DNA from: Entomortierella parvispora
Taxonomy: Eukaryota > Mortierellomycota > Mortierellomycetes > Mortierellales > Mortierellaceae
Direction of reading: 5' to 3'
Assembly (NCBI GenBank): GCA_963573315.1
Contig: OY752142.1
Location: forward strand, 930,001-994,000
Length of the DNA: 64,000 nucleotides
In this document: positions 53,701-64,000 of the stretch, piece by piece
Position numbering within the stretch: the first letter of the stretch is position 1
Layout of the letters: every line of letters starts with the position of its first letter
Notes under the pieces: model-generated
Seen by the model: only the letters and a program-made list of their open reading frames with translations
Database searches by the model: none
Told to the model about the DNA's origin: nothing
Made by a program: the position numbers and the translations under genes

Positions 53701-55882
53701 GTGTTAAGAACTTCCAAGGATGCACCAGCAAGTAACTTGGACTGGAGACCAGGCATCTGAGTCTGGATGTTCAAAGCACCAAAGGCCAAGCTCAGTGATT
53801 CAACAGCGGTACTGGTAGGGGTACCAGCGATGCTCACGGTAGCACCAGCGCCACTCGTGTACAATGTCAGCAACTCAAGACCCTCAGGCGAGCTGGCGGG
53901 GTCAATGGTAGAGGTTGTGTTGACAGTGTTTGCACCTGGGACAATGCTCAGGTTGGGCATGGTCACGGTTCCGAGATTGACACCCTTGTAGATCAAGGCC
54001 AAGATCACATCGCCAGCGCTAAGAGAGATCGACGACGGATTGACAATGATGACAGTAATGGCCATGGTCAGGCCTGTGGTGGTACCGGACTCAACTTGGA
54101 GCGAGGTGATGGTGGGAGCGGGGTTGGCTAGGCTCTGAAGACCACTCAGTTGAGTCGAGGCATTGAAGGGGATGTTGACCAGGTTGACGACGCCGATGGA
54201 GGTGTTGGCATAGACCGATGCCTGACCGACCACATTGAACGGGAGATCAGCACCCACAGTCAAGTCGCGATTGAACTCTTGGAAAGGCACCTGTGACGTG
54301 GCAGGGACCAAAAGCGGGGTGGCCAGAAGGTTGAAGGTCAGAGTACCAGCGGCCATGTTTGAGGTCGAGGGGTTGTAGGACGAGTTGAGATTGGCGATAG
54401 TGACACCCCCACGGGCCAAGGCGAACGAGTTGGAGACCTGTTGGAACGAGATATTAAAGTTGAATCCATCAGGGAGACTATAGTTGGCGAGGACACCAGT
54501 CGAGGTAGTGACAGGCTCGTAGGCAGTGGGAGGGGTGAAGACCAGACCCAAGGCTCCGAGGTTCAAGCCCTTGATGAGCTGCAGAGGGACAGGGCTCTGA
54601 AGAGGGACAGTCAGTTTGAGGCTCTTCACAGCGTCTGATAGCCATCCCAGTGCGTTGACACCGTCCGGTTTGACCTCCACACCGGTGGCTGTGGTATTGG
54701 TGAGCTCATTGCCAATGTACCGGGACATCATCTCGGAGGTGACGGCGAGACCCTCGGTGGTGTTCTGAGGGATCAAGACACCTGTCATACTCATTGTCTG
54801 AGGACCACGAGCCATGGTCAGGTTGGTCGAGGTAACATAGCCCATGAGTACATCTTTGTACGAGATGGCAAGGGTCAAGCTTCCCATGTACATTTGGATG
54901 GCCGAGGGGTTGTTGACGGTAGTGTCGATCTGGACGATGATACCCTTGCCGTTGGGATCATCGCCAGGAAGCGAGAACTTGTCAATCTTGATACCGTTGA
55001 GACCGTTGAAGGCTAAATCGAATAGAAGCAAACCAGGGATAGAGAGATCGAGGGATAAGTGGCTTGATGTTAAAACATGGAGTGCCTAGTCGTGTGGTGT
55101 TGTTTGGCTTACCATTGACAGTGATGTCCTTCTTCAAGTCCAAGTTCTTGACTGTCCGGCTCAGAGCGTGGACGTTCAGCTTGCCTTCAAGGTGCCAGAC
55201 AAAGGTCTCGGCATTGAGCATATAAGAGGAGAACTCGGTAAAGCCGGAGGCATTGGTCACAGTGAAGCTACTGACGAGGTTGAGCGAACCATGACCGCCA
55301 CTATGAAAGAGGGATCAACCATCACGACGAGTCAGTTTTCAGGTCTCAATAGCTGGGATCTGAGCACGGCTGACTTACGATGCCTTGCTTGAGCCGGGGA
55401 TCTGGGTGGTACCTAGAACAATGCCGTTCCATGATACAGTGACTTCGCCGGGGAAAGAGATCTCGGCAGCAAAGGGACCAGTATTCTTCATATCGCCAAC
55501 CATGGCAATGTCCATGGTGGAGGCAGTGGGGTTGGTAATGTCCTACAGAAGCCGGTATGGAGGAGTAGTTTGTAAGAACAGGGCAATCTATCTCTGATAT
55601 CGAAGGCGAGGATGGAAACATCTCTTTCTCTTTTTTTTCTCTTACAATCTGGTTGAAGTCGATGGTGGCCTTGTTCATCAACATTTGGGCAATCTTGGGC
55701 ATGATCACATACAAGCCGAGGAGAACGGCGACGATGGTGGCAATGATCAGGTTTGGGATACAGAACATCCAGAACTTGCGCCGGCGGTAGAACTTTGGAG
55801 GGGCAGGCTGCTTCACATCGTCATACTCCTCAAACTCGTCTGGGTGGTGCTCCTCGTCCTCATCGCGGATGTCGAAAGCCAT
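50778..55882 (-). CDS. Large single-span membrane protein with tandem DUF3712-type repeats (right paralogue)
   Basis: Four minus-strand exons (55882-55646, 55542-55379, 55300-55113, 55012-50778) give 1607 residues, with exons 1-3 exactly the sizes of the left copy. Exon 1 and about 1010 residues of exon 4 are almost the same as the left paralogue; by eye about two dozen residues differ, and roughly 310 consecutive residues (left 42718-43660) show none. Exon 2 differs more (NPTASTMDIAMV against NPSATNMNIAMV) and all introns are unrelated. The last ~380 residues are clearly diverged (YNPSKLTLKIGTMYLSAGVN kept, surroundings changed), ending in its own Pro/Thr/Ser tail without a GPI signal. Topology and likely role are as for the left copy. 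AATAAA on the minus strand at about 50754-50759. Confidence 0.88.
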
Positions 55883-56578
55883 TGCAGAAATCTTTTATCG
55901 CCCAAGGAGCAATCGGGATGATTGGTAGAAGAAAAGGGACGATGGTGAAATGAAGGTTCTCGGCGGAATGCAATAGGCAACTGTCAACGAATGACGGATG
56001 GCAGCGGGCAAAGATGGTGGAGAAAGTAGTGGGTGGGGGAGAGAAGAAAGAGACCTCGAAGGAAAAAGCTCGCATCTCTGGGATGCGGGGGACCTAAATA
56101 CACTAAATCATCCTCCGCCGGATTGCACATTACAAACCACTAACAGCCTCGAGTGTCCCTCCTTCCAAACAAAAAAAAGACACGGAGGGCCATTTGTGTG
56201 CTATGCCGATGGTTCAGTGAACATGAAAACTCCCAAGAGGGCAAAGCGAATCCTGCTGGACGGCTCTGAGCATGTAGCACAAACTCTAAAAGGAGCAAAA
56301 GAGAGAATACTTGCAGTACGTCGGATGCTGTCCGTGCAGGTGTTGGTGCGGAAAAAGGGCGCAAACCATTGGACTGTTGATGCCCGGAGTCGATTCCGAA
56401 GAAAATAATGAGAGCACAAGGACAACAAAGAGTGGGCGTTTTGCCGAGGGCGTTTTTTCGAGGGCGTTTTGTCGAGGGCGTATTGTTGACATGGATGTGG
56501 AGAAGACGAATGTAAAAACATGCTCAGCGTGGAGACGGCCTGGTTGCTCCAACAGGTTCCTTCATAAAGCTTGTCACT
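55883..56578. other. Flank between right DUF3712 gene and RING gene
   Basis: Serves as upstream region of the minus-strand right DUF3712 gene and 3' flank of the minus-strand RING gene. A small 10-11 bp direct repeat (cgagggcgttttt / cgagggcgttttg / cgagggcgtattg) lies at about 56445-56484. No gene supported. Confidence 0.5.
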
Positions 56579-58368
56579 TTAGCCGTCCAAACGCTCACTT
56601 ACACCCAATTCTGCACCGCCAACCTTGCTACCCCACGAGATACGCTGTGTTCGCACCGGAGGCCTTCGACAAATGGGACACACTGACACTTGGCGCAGAC
56701 AGTTCTTACAAAGAACCATGTGTCCACAGGGGAGTAGAAATTCTGTTAACGTGCCTTCGTAACAGACTTTGCACTTTATCCGTGCCATCAAGGACGCATT
56801 GGCTGTCATGTTTGTCATTTGAAGCAATAAATCCGCGTGCTCTCTTTGGCGCATCGTGGTCAACTCTTTGTTCACTTGGTTCCTCGCCCTCATGCCTTCA
56901 GCGAAATGAAAGTCTTCTGCCTCCTGTCGGTTGTTCCAATGCATCATTGAGCTGACCGCGTCATGGATGTGCCTCTCCAAAAGCCCTGGTGGTGATGTTG
57001 CAATGCCGAACAGTCTCAACGGGTCAATGACTTCTTTGTAAGGCTGGGGACCGCTCAAGATTTCAAGGGAGCTGCATTCATTGTTCATATTTCCGCCGCA
57101 CAAGCGATCATCCGTGTTAAAACTGATCGTTGCACTAGATGCTGTAGCCTTCAAACCCTGAGAAGTAACCAGTCCTAGGGCAGAAGAGTCAACACTAAGG
57201 ACGGGATCAACAAACGAGGGCTTTATCCGAGAAGAGCGATACCACAGTGCACTGAAGTTCTTTGAAATCGACGCAGAAGGCGAGGGAGACCTTGGCGGCT
57301 TGGAGAAATTGAGACGACTTTTGATCCTGGATACCAAAATGGATTTTGGCCCATCTCCTACATCCGGATCGAAAAAGTAGTATTCCGGGGGACGATTTTG
57401 CCCAGCCACCCATTGAAGCCAGAGATCGCTAGATAAAGGGTCCTCATGTACAGGTGAAGATCTTGCATCGTATTTAACCATGTCGACAGGTATCACTCGA
57501 CTGCAAGAGTTCAGCCCCGCTGTCGAATCCCTCACGTCGCGGTGAGCACAAACCAAACTGTACGTCGGCGATTGTCTAGGAAGCATTGCTTGCATACAGG
57601 AGACAACCATCGGGATGTTACAAAAGCAATTAACATCGGTGAAAGGCAGTTTAACCAACGAGTTCAGACCGACATCCAGCCATCTTGTCAACGACAGGTT
57701 GAATCTTGGGCAACCTGCCCGTTCGGCTAAAGCCAGCATGTAGATATTGTCGCCCTTGTCCTTCATTTCTTCTATTGCGTGCCATTCGATCGCATGCATG
57801 TGAAACCCACAGACTTTAACTGTGCACGGCTCTTGTCCGAACCTTGATGTTGGTGGTGGCATCCCAATCCAGGTTGCTATTGGCGCAGCCTGTTCTCGTG
57901 CTTTCTTGCTAGGACTGTGATAGTCCTTAGTGGAGCCAGCTGCGTTCACTCGACTCCAGCCAAGTTCAGGCCACAGACGCCTTGGTCTCTCAGGTATCTG
58001 AATTGCAGGATGAGTGCAGACATCAGCTTCGCATCATTGATGAAGGAGAACTGTTCTGAAAGAAATCATACCTCGAATTTCGACCCACTTGAGGTCTCGC
58101 CCTCGGCTTGACGCGTATCCAGATTGTGTTTACGGCATGGTAGATATAGGGCCGCGCCTTGCTGCTGCGGACTGAAGTGGCACTCGTAGACCCAGTTTGA
58201 AATGAGAGTATCGGGACTTTCATTTTGATAGAATGACTCCTCGTCTGAGATTGCGTATGACTGAGTTCGAGTTGATGGCCATAGCGGCACATGGATAACG
58301 ACCGCGGTGTGCCCGCAGAAACAGTCTGGGATTTCGAAGGACCTGAGGTATGTTGGGTTGTCGGTCAT
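56579..58368 (-). CDS. RING-finger protein (probable E3 ubiquitin ligase)
   Basis: Two minus-strand exons (58368-58072 and 57997-56579), joined in frame, give 571 residues. The C-terminal RING (C3HC4) reads IKCKVCYEGTLTEFLLPCGH, MVLCKNCLRQVSVCPICRRP: Cys pair, CGH, C..C, CPIC, all ligands present, of the kind found in MDM2/IAP-like C-terminal RINGs. Before it, EAEDFHFAEGMRARNQVNKE and an adjacent helix may be a coiled coil. The N-terminus holds another Cys/His-rich patch (IPDCFCGHTAVVIHV, WVYECHFSPQQ, YLPCRKHN, then KVCGFHMHAIEWHA) that could bind zinc; I do not recognise it. The start ATG at 58368 gives MTDNPTYLRSFEIP. It is divergent from the sulfurtransferase gene. Confidence 0.8.
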
Positions 58369-58634
58369 GATAAAGGCTGCTCTACCAGACCTGGAAGAGT
58401 GGGGAAAGAGATTCGGAGAGGCAAAGATAATCGAGGAGTAGAGAGAAAGCAAGGGAATGAGAAGAGTGACAGAGGTGAGAGCGACCGATGCAATAGCAGC
58501 ATGCAGGCTTTCTTGACATGCATCATGCATGCAAGCATTGGAAACCCAATGGTCACGTGCACTCCGCTTGTCATGCAGATGCATGTAAAATCTTGAATGT
58601 TTCTTCTCTCAGCCATACCGCTGTCTCCCACCTC
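58369..58634. promoter_or_regulatory. Bidirectional promoter RING / sulfurtransferase
   Basis: Only 266 bases separate the two divergent start codons. The interval contains a dense cluster of gcatg/catgc motifs (58500-58585: gcatgcaggc, catgcatcatgcatgcaagc, tgcagatgcatgt), more than expected by chance. No TATA box is evident. Confidence 0.45.
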
Positions 58635-59962
58635 ATGTCCGCCCGCGTCATTGCTGCATCATCCCCACGTCTCATCCGAGGTTGTTTTCCCACCCCATCC
58701 CTCCGTGCCTTCGCATCCAAAGGTACCTGTCCAAGAAGGACACGTCGCTGCGCGGTGAAATACATTTGCATGCTCTCGCCACTTTTTTTATGCTGACAAC
58801 ACCAAACCTCCGCCCATTTAGCATTGTCCGTCCCCATGCTCCTCTCCTGCTCAGAACTGAAGGCCAAACTTGGGCAGCCTGTCGTGGTTGATGGAAGCTG
58901 GCATATGCCAGCTTCTGGTCGAGACCCCCTCAAAGAGTTCAAAGACGACGGACATATCCCAGGAGGTGCGTGTGTTTCCCAGACTCGAGTTGGCTATCGC
59001 GTTGTGCTTTCTCCTGACACTTGCATTATCTCTTTTATCTAAGCCCGTTACTTCGATATCGAGTCTATCAAAGACCAAGAGAACCCTTTGCCGCACATGC
59101 TGCCATCCGCCACTCAATTTGCTTCTCAAGTGGGCGCCCTTGGTATCTCCAACGATGACCATGTGGTTGTCTACGATACCGTTGGGTTCATGTCTGCACC
59201 TCGTGTGTACTGGATGTTCAAGGTAAAAGAGATGGACATTCCATAGACTGCATTGCTTGAGGTATAAAGTGCGAGTGACTAATATCAGGCTGATAGGTGT
59301 TTGGACACAAGAAGGTTTCTGTTCTTGATGGGGGCATGAAGGCCTGGAAGTCTGCTGGATACCCAGTCGAGAAGGGGGAAGCAGTTGTTCAGGTACTTTT
59401 CTTTCCATGCTGTTTGTCCCATCGAACGTGTTTTCACTTTAATATCCGTTGTTGACAGTCATGTCAACATGCTTCTCAACAGGCAAAGTCCTATCGCGTC
59501 CCCACCCTGGACAAGGATCTCATCCGTGACTATGACCAGGTGCTCAAGATTGCCAAGTTACACCAGAGCCAGGGCGGTGCGCCATCGTTAGTGATCGACG
59601 CCCGTCCATCTGCTCGATTCAGTGGAGTGGCGGCAGAGCCGCGCAAGGGCCTTCCTTCTGGCCACATGCCCGGAGCCAAGAACGTGCCCTTGCTGGAGCT
59701 CTTTGACCAGCAGTCGGGAGAACTGTACCCCGACCAGCATCTGGAGGAGGCCTTCCGCCGAGCAGGCGTTGATGTCCCTGCCTTGAAGGCTGCGACTTCC
59801 TCCACCAAAGAGGTCGTCCTCTCCTGTGGAAGCGGCGTCACTGCCAGCGGCCTCTACTTTGTGCTCGAGAAGCTGGGTGTCGAGCACCTGGCTGTCTTTG
59901 ACGGCAGTTGGACCGAGTACGCGTCCAGGCCCGAGAGCGTTATCGTCAAGGGAGACCAATAA
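58635..59962 (+). CDS. MPST: 3-mercaptopyruvate / thiosulfate sulfurtransferase (tandem rhodanese)
   Basis: Five exons (58635-58722, 58855-58965, 59044-59222, 59297-59392, 59483-59962) yield 317 residues. A mitochondrial-type leader opens it (MSARVIAASSPRLIRGCFPT). Rhodanese domain 1: VVVDGSWHMPASGRDPLKEF, DDGHIPGARYFDIESIKD, VVVYDTVGFMSAPRVYWMF. Domain 2: LVIDARPSARFSGVAAEPRK, SGHMPGAKNVPLLELFD, and the active-site loop VVLSCGSGVTASGLYFVLEK with catalytic Cys. CGSGVT is the mercaptopyruvate-type loop; classic thiosulfate rhodaneses have CRKGVT. The enzyme moves sulfur from 3-mercaptopyruvate to thiol acceptors in cysteine breakdown and, in yeast Tum1, tRNA thiolation. The stop codon TAA lies inside an AATAAA (59958-59963). 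Confidence 0.93.
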
Positions 59963-60142
59963 AAAGAGGCCGTTGAGCGACTAAAGAGCACACACCACAT
60001 ACAAAGTGCCGCTGTGCACCCGTCCATTGCTGTTCGCATGCAAAAGACGCCTCTTCAACCCATCTCTGCGTCTTCACATCTTGGCCTCCTTACCCCCTCC
60101 TCATACATTCCGACATCCAGCGCGACCGAATAGTCTCCGCAA

Positions 60143-63100
60143 ATGGACAATGACAGCTACAACACGACAACACAATCCTGCGAGCAGTTCGCCGTCCCTG
60201 ACAATGATGGCAACATGGCTGTGAACACAGACTGCCCCAATGCCTCCAACGCTGCTCAATGGTTCTACAAGCCTCACATGCAACCATCCTCAATCATCAC
60301 TACGGCCACCTCCAGCTTGATGACACCCCCTTCTGCCGCCGTAGCCTCTCCTCATAGCTCTGGCGTCGCCTCAACTCCAACCCCAACCACAGCCCCAGCT
60401 TCAAGTTCACCCGCTGCGTTCACAAACAACTCAACCCACCTTTCGACTCTCTCCATGCTGGGTACGTTAAACACAACGGCCGCCTCCGCCTTGGCCGGAA
60501 GTGTGGCCTCCAGCCACGCCAAACATGGCGGTGGAACCTCATTGCATCCTCCAGCAGGGTTGTCCGGCATTTCTCGGACCTCCCCATCCTCGACACCGTA
60601 TCCAGGATTGGGGATACACTCTCATATGCCTCGGACGCAGTCCGCAGATGACAGCTATCATGACAATCCATATCTAGCTCCGCCTCCGAACAATAGCCGG
60701 TCATTTTCACCGCCGAGGGTACCAGGGTTTGAATTCACCGGAGGTTCACAGGCGGGCGATATTGGACTGATGATGGGCAAGCGCCTGTCGGACGGCGTCC
60801 TAGTAACAGGAAAGCTGAATCTGTCCCAGTTTCTTCTCAACCATGAGCACAGGATTCTTAAACGACTGACTATTATGGACGGTCGATTCGACCCGGGAGG
60901 AGGCACCTGCTTGGAAGTCGGAGAAGACAATCCGGAGAGGCAGGCGCAGTACGAAAAGGGGCTGGTCGAAAACGAAAAGTACTTCAATCGAGTCGTCAAA
61001 GATTTTCTTAGTCTTGAAGACAACACCTCTGTTCTGATCCTGGAGAGGATGGGGCCGAATCTTCTGTCCCCGCTCCACCACCGGTACGTGGGGCTGGAAG
61101 AACCGAACGGAGAGCCGATGACAGAGGCCGATTTCAATCAGACAGCACGCTCGCCCTTCCCAGATGTATATACCTTCTTGATCTTCTGTCTCAAGGCAGC
61201 CTGTGTGTTGGAAGGTCTTCAGCGAGCAAACTTGGCGCACTTGGCTCTTTGTCCCACGTCGATCCATTGGCAACCTCCTCCCAACATGGAACTTCCATAC
61301 CCAAAACCCTCGACTGATGACAAGGCAAGGAAAGACAAACTCGACTCTGACAACGACGCCTCGCCTGCGAGTCCAGAGTGGGACATTAATCTGTCCAAGC
61401 TGCGTCTGTTTGATTTCACCCACTCCAAAATCTTGAGCCATGAGCGAGCCCGGGCGCCAAACAATATAGTAGAGTGGCAGACGCCAGGCTTCCTGGAGTA
61501 CCACCTACAATATTTGGCACCGGAACAAACCGGCCGAGCCGAAACATGGATGGATCATAGGACAGATATCTATGCTCTGGGTGCTACCTTGTTCTCGTTG
61601 CTTACTATGCAGTTTCCCTACTCCGGGAACGATAGTGTGCAAATATTGCAAGGTATTATGAGCATCAAGAGCTGCTGAGTCGATGCCATGGTCGTACGGT
61701 GGCGTTACGATTCTAATCTTTTGGCTTGAATTTAGGCGTTCTTTCGCGAGACCTACCATCCATTCAACAGTTCCGTCCAGACATGCCGCCGGTACTAGAT
61801 GATATCTTTGCAAAGATGACACAGAAGGTGGGCCCCTTTTGGAGTAGCATGTGCGTAAACCACACACTGACGCCTACGAACTAACTTTCGATATGTTATG
61901 GAAATGCATTAGCAACCAAATCAACGATACCAAAACGCGTTTGGATTCAAACAAGATATCCTACGTTGTTTGAACGCTCTCCATGCTACTGGAAAGGTAA
62001 AACTCAGTTTCTGGAGTGAACTGACCATTCTTTAAACATATATACATATATATACTGACAGAGAACTGGCTATCCATCATGTCGCGTTGCACCATAGATC
62101 GAGAAATTTGAATTGGGTCGACATGATATTTCATTTCAGTTCGCACTTCCTAATGTTATCTTTGGCCGATGTGCGGAGCAGCAATTAATCTCGGCCACCA
62201 TCTTGCAGGCAGCTAACGCATACCAGTATTCACTCAACTCCGAGGTCGAGGAAAATATCCCAGTGCTCCAAGTTCCAGCTCCCTACGTGCTGGATCGATA
62301 TGTTTTCGAGGATGAGATCGTATCCCTTCGAAATGAGACGCATGCAAAGATACCACTCTCTTCAAAAACATTACTCCGGGGCCCAAAACCGTTCGATGGT
62401 AAACTGTCTGGCCACAAAGGCATAGAAACAAACGATCCGGTAGTTCGGGTAATCTTTATCGGTGGCCCTTCAGGCGTTGGAAAGTACGTTCATCTTGTAC
62501 ATGAGGGTTTAAACTCGCTGAATCTGCTGCTGGTAACTAATTTGCTTCCTTTTTCATCAGGACTGCCCTTACGAGAGGCATGGCTGCGACGGCACGGAGC
62601 TCTGGCCTGTTCGCAGGAGGTGCCTTTGTGGACAATAGCTCTGCGCCATACTCGGCAATTCTCTCTTGTGTCCAAAGTGTACTACAGCAGTTGTTGACAC
62701 AACATACAGACGCCCTGGCTTCGCTAGTGGTTGCAATTAGGACGGCATTTGAGCCCACATCTGGCATTGGCATCATCTGTGACCTTGTGCCTGAGCTCGA
62801 CTACTTCTTCAACGGATCCGCTATGCCTGCCAGCAAAGATGTGCCATTGACCCACTCTGTAGCACGATTTCACGCTCTTATCTTGAAACTGATCCGAGTG
62901 ATCTCGACTCATTTCTTTATGACCTGGTTCATCGACGACCTACAACATGCAGATAACAATTCTCTGGAACTATTGGCTGCACTGGTGAATGTCAACAAGA
63001 GGCTACCGATTATTCTCATCATCACTCATACGGACACCGTCGACTGCTTGACGAAAGTAAAACAGATTCTAGGAGGAGGAGCGACTATTGGAGTCCGTCA

Positions 63101-64000
63101 TCCCTCCTCAGAATTCGTCGCTCCCGCAGGAGGCGACCATGATGACCCTCTGGATAGGAATCATTGCGATGTTAGCAGCGACATCTCAGGAGGCACTGGC
63201 CAAAAGCCAGCGACACATTTCACCGACATGTTTTCACCTACCACGAAAGCTACTATTGGGGATGCTGGGTTACCATCTGTTGTTCGCGGAGGAGGAGGGG
63301 TTCGATTTCTCCAGCTTACCAACCCATGTCAAGAAACGATTCAGAATTTTCTGGCAATGCTTCTTCATCGTAAACCTCCGGAAACAGAGTCTTTGGCTAA
63401 AGTGCTCGTCAACAAATCCTGGCTGACTATTCGACAACTAGTCCTGGAGCTTTACAGGAACGAAACGATTTATTTCCACTGTGGATTGCGGGAATGGCGG
63501 TGGCAGGCATGTTCTGACACCTTGGCTGATGTAGTGAGGAAATTGACAGGAGAGGAGTACTCTTTTCTGGAAAAGAGATTCCGATCGCTGGACAAATGTA
63601 CCCAGAAGACATTGGTTTGCGCCTCCATCTGTGGGTCGGTTTTTTCCGTGCAGGATCTGCAGCAGTTGGTCACCAGGACTTCACAAGTGGACTACAACGA
63701 CTCGAATACAGTTGCTCTAGCAACAGAAATAGACAGTAGCGCAATGGCGGGACTCCAATCTGCTCTGAAGGAAGGCATACTTGTCTACACGTCGGTCCAT
63801 GACCATCTTCGGTTCCATCATGGCGTTATGCGTAAAGTTGCTCTGGATTTGATTCAGGATTCTGATCAAACCGAAAGACTTCACTTCGAGATGGCCAAAG
63901 TGCTTCTGAATTCTTCAAGGCAAGACTTTCGAGCAGCAAATCATGTCCTGCAGAGCTTGGATTTGATTAAGCGGTCAGCGACCTCAGATCGCGAGATGGA
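60143..64000 (+). CDS. Hybrid histidine kinase with N-terminal pseudokinase and AAA-type ATPase (5' part)
   Basis: Exons 60143-61652, 61736-61827, 61913-61996, 62098-62483 and 62561 to the window edge; 1170 codons visible, open at the right end. The first 180 residues are low complexity. A Ser/Thr-kinase-like domain follows: VLILERMGPNLLSPLHH, a degenerate catalytic loop LAHLALCPTSIHWQ (no HRD Asp), LRLFDFTHSKIL instead of DFG, but intact YLAPEQTG and DHRTDIYALGATLFSLL. Then IFIGGPSGVGKTAL is a P-loop (split by intron 4) and TWFIDDLQHADNNSLELL a Walker B region. This order is typical of fungal group X-type hybrid sensor kinases (fission yeast Mak2/Mak3), which continue with GAF, histidine kinase and receiver domains. 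Those parts lie outside, so phosphorelay function is inferred. Confidence 0.83.

Larger units (their letters stand above)
49360..55882. repeat. Right arm of the ~15.4 kb imperfect palindrome
   Basis: The 6.5 kb partner of 40436-47357 in reverse complement. It ends outward exactly at the DUF3712 start codon (55882); bases beyond are unrelated to those upstream of the left copy. It is shorter than the left arm, mainly because the segment between the gene end and the shared noncoding block is shorter. Confidence 0.93.

Noticed and set aside
40436-55882. Interpretation of the palindrome as a transposon or terminal inverted-repeat element
   Set aside because: No transposase, no target-site duplication at the outer ends, and the arms begin at or next to start codons of ordinary intron-containing genes.
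56311-56955. 214-codon plus-strand open frame
   Set aside because: It overlaps the RING exon on the other strand and low-complexity flank; Cys/His codons come from the antisense RING sequence.

Overview
The window is nuclear DNA of a filamentous fungus. The genes carry short GT-AG introns, mostly about 60-250 bp with some of 400-760 bp. Upstream regions are pyrimidine-rich, AATAAA-type signals follow several genes, and the gene set is eukaryotic and fungal (Tma7, Gvp36-type BAR protein, Gpc1, class II aldolase, DUF3712 proteins, group X-like hybrid histidine kinase). The style fits an early-diverging fungus of the Mortierella type, but that placement is inference. Joining exons by eye gives 23 protein genes or gene pieces. 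I saw no rRNA, tRNA or CRISPR.

Layout. 1-1.2 kb: start of a secreted protein and a broken small secreted ORF. 1.9-13.4 kb: a Mim2-like outer-membrane import protein, eS21, a mitochondrial protein of unknown function, a Cid1-type nucleotidyltransferase, Tma7 and LETM1. 13.5-17.2 kb: Gvp36-like BAR protein and glycerophosphocholine acyltransferase. 17.2-20.6 kb: gene-poor, with decayed coding-like pieces. 20.6-27.8 kb: Pho80/PCL-type cyclin, Naa38, mitoribosomal mS35, fructose-bisphosphate aldolase. 28.6-38 kb: a Ser/Gln-rich protein, a thioredoxin fused to a SAP/ARMET-C-like tail, a two-finger ZNRD2-like protein, an F-box/WD40 protein. 38-40.4 kb: gene-poor.

40.4-55.9 kb is the standout. It is a roughly 15.4 kb imperfect palindrome holding two 1.6-kilo-residue DUF3712 membrane proteins tail to tail. 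Arms of 6.9 and 6.5 kb flank a 2 kb centre. Identity along the arms is mosaic: exon 1, most of exon 4 and a noncoding block of about 1.3 kb are almost identical, while the introns, exon 2 and the last ~1.1 kb of coding sequence have diverged. That is the pattern expected from repeated gene conversion between inverted paralogues. The centre holds decayed 36-bp (12-codon) minisatellite arrays, one on each side and in mirror orientation.

56.5-64 kb: a C-terminal RING protein divergent from a mitochondrial 3-mercaptopyruvate sulfurtransferase, then the 5' part of a hybrid histidine kinase with an N-terminal pseudokinase and AAA-type ATPase, running off the window.

Mitochondrial functions recur (Mim2-like, LETM1, mS35, sulfurtransferase, the 3.6 kb protein), but nothing suggests a cluster. 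Apart from the palindrome this is ordinary fungal gene-dense sequence with several divergent promoter pairs.
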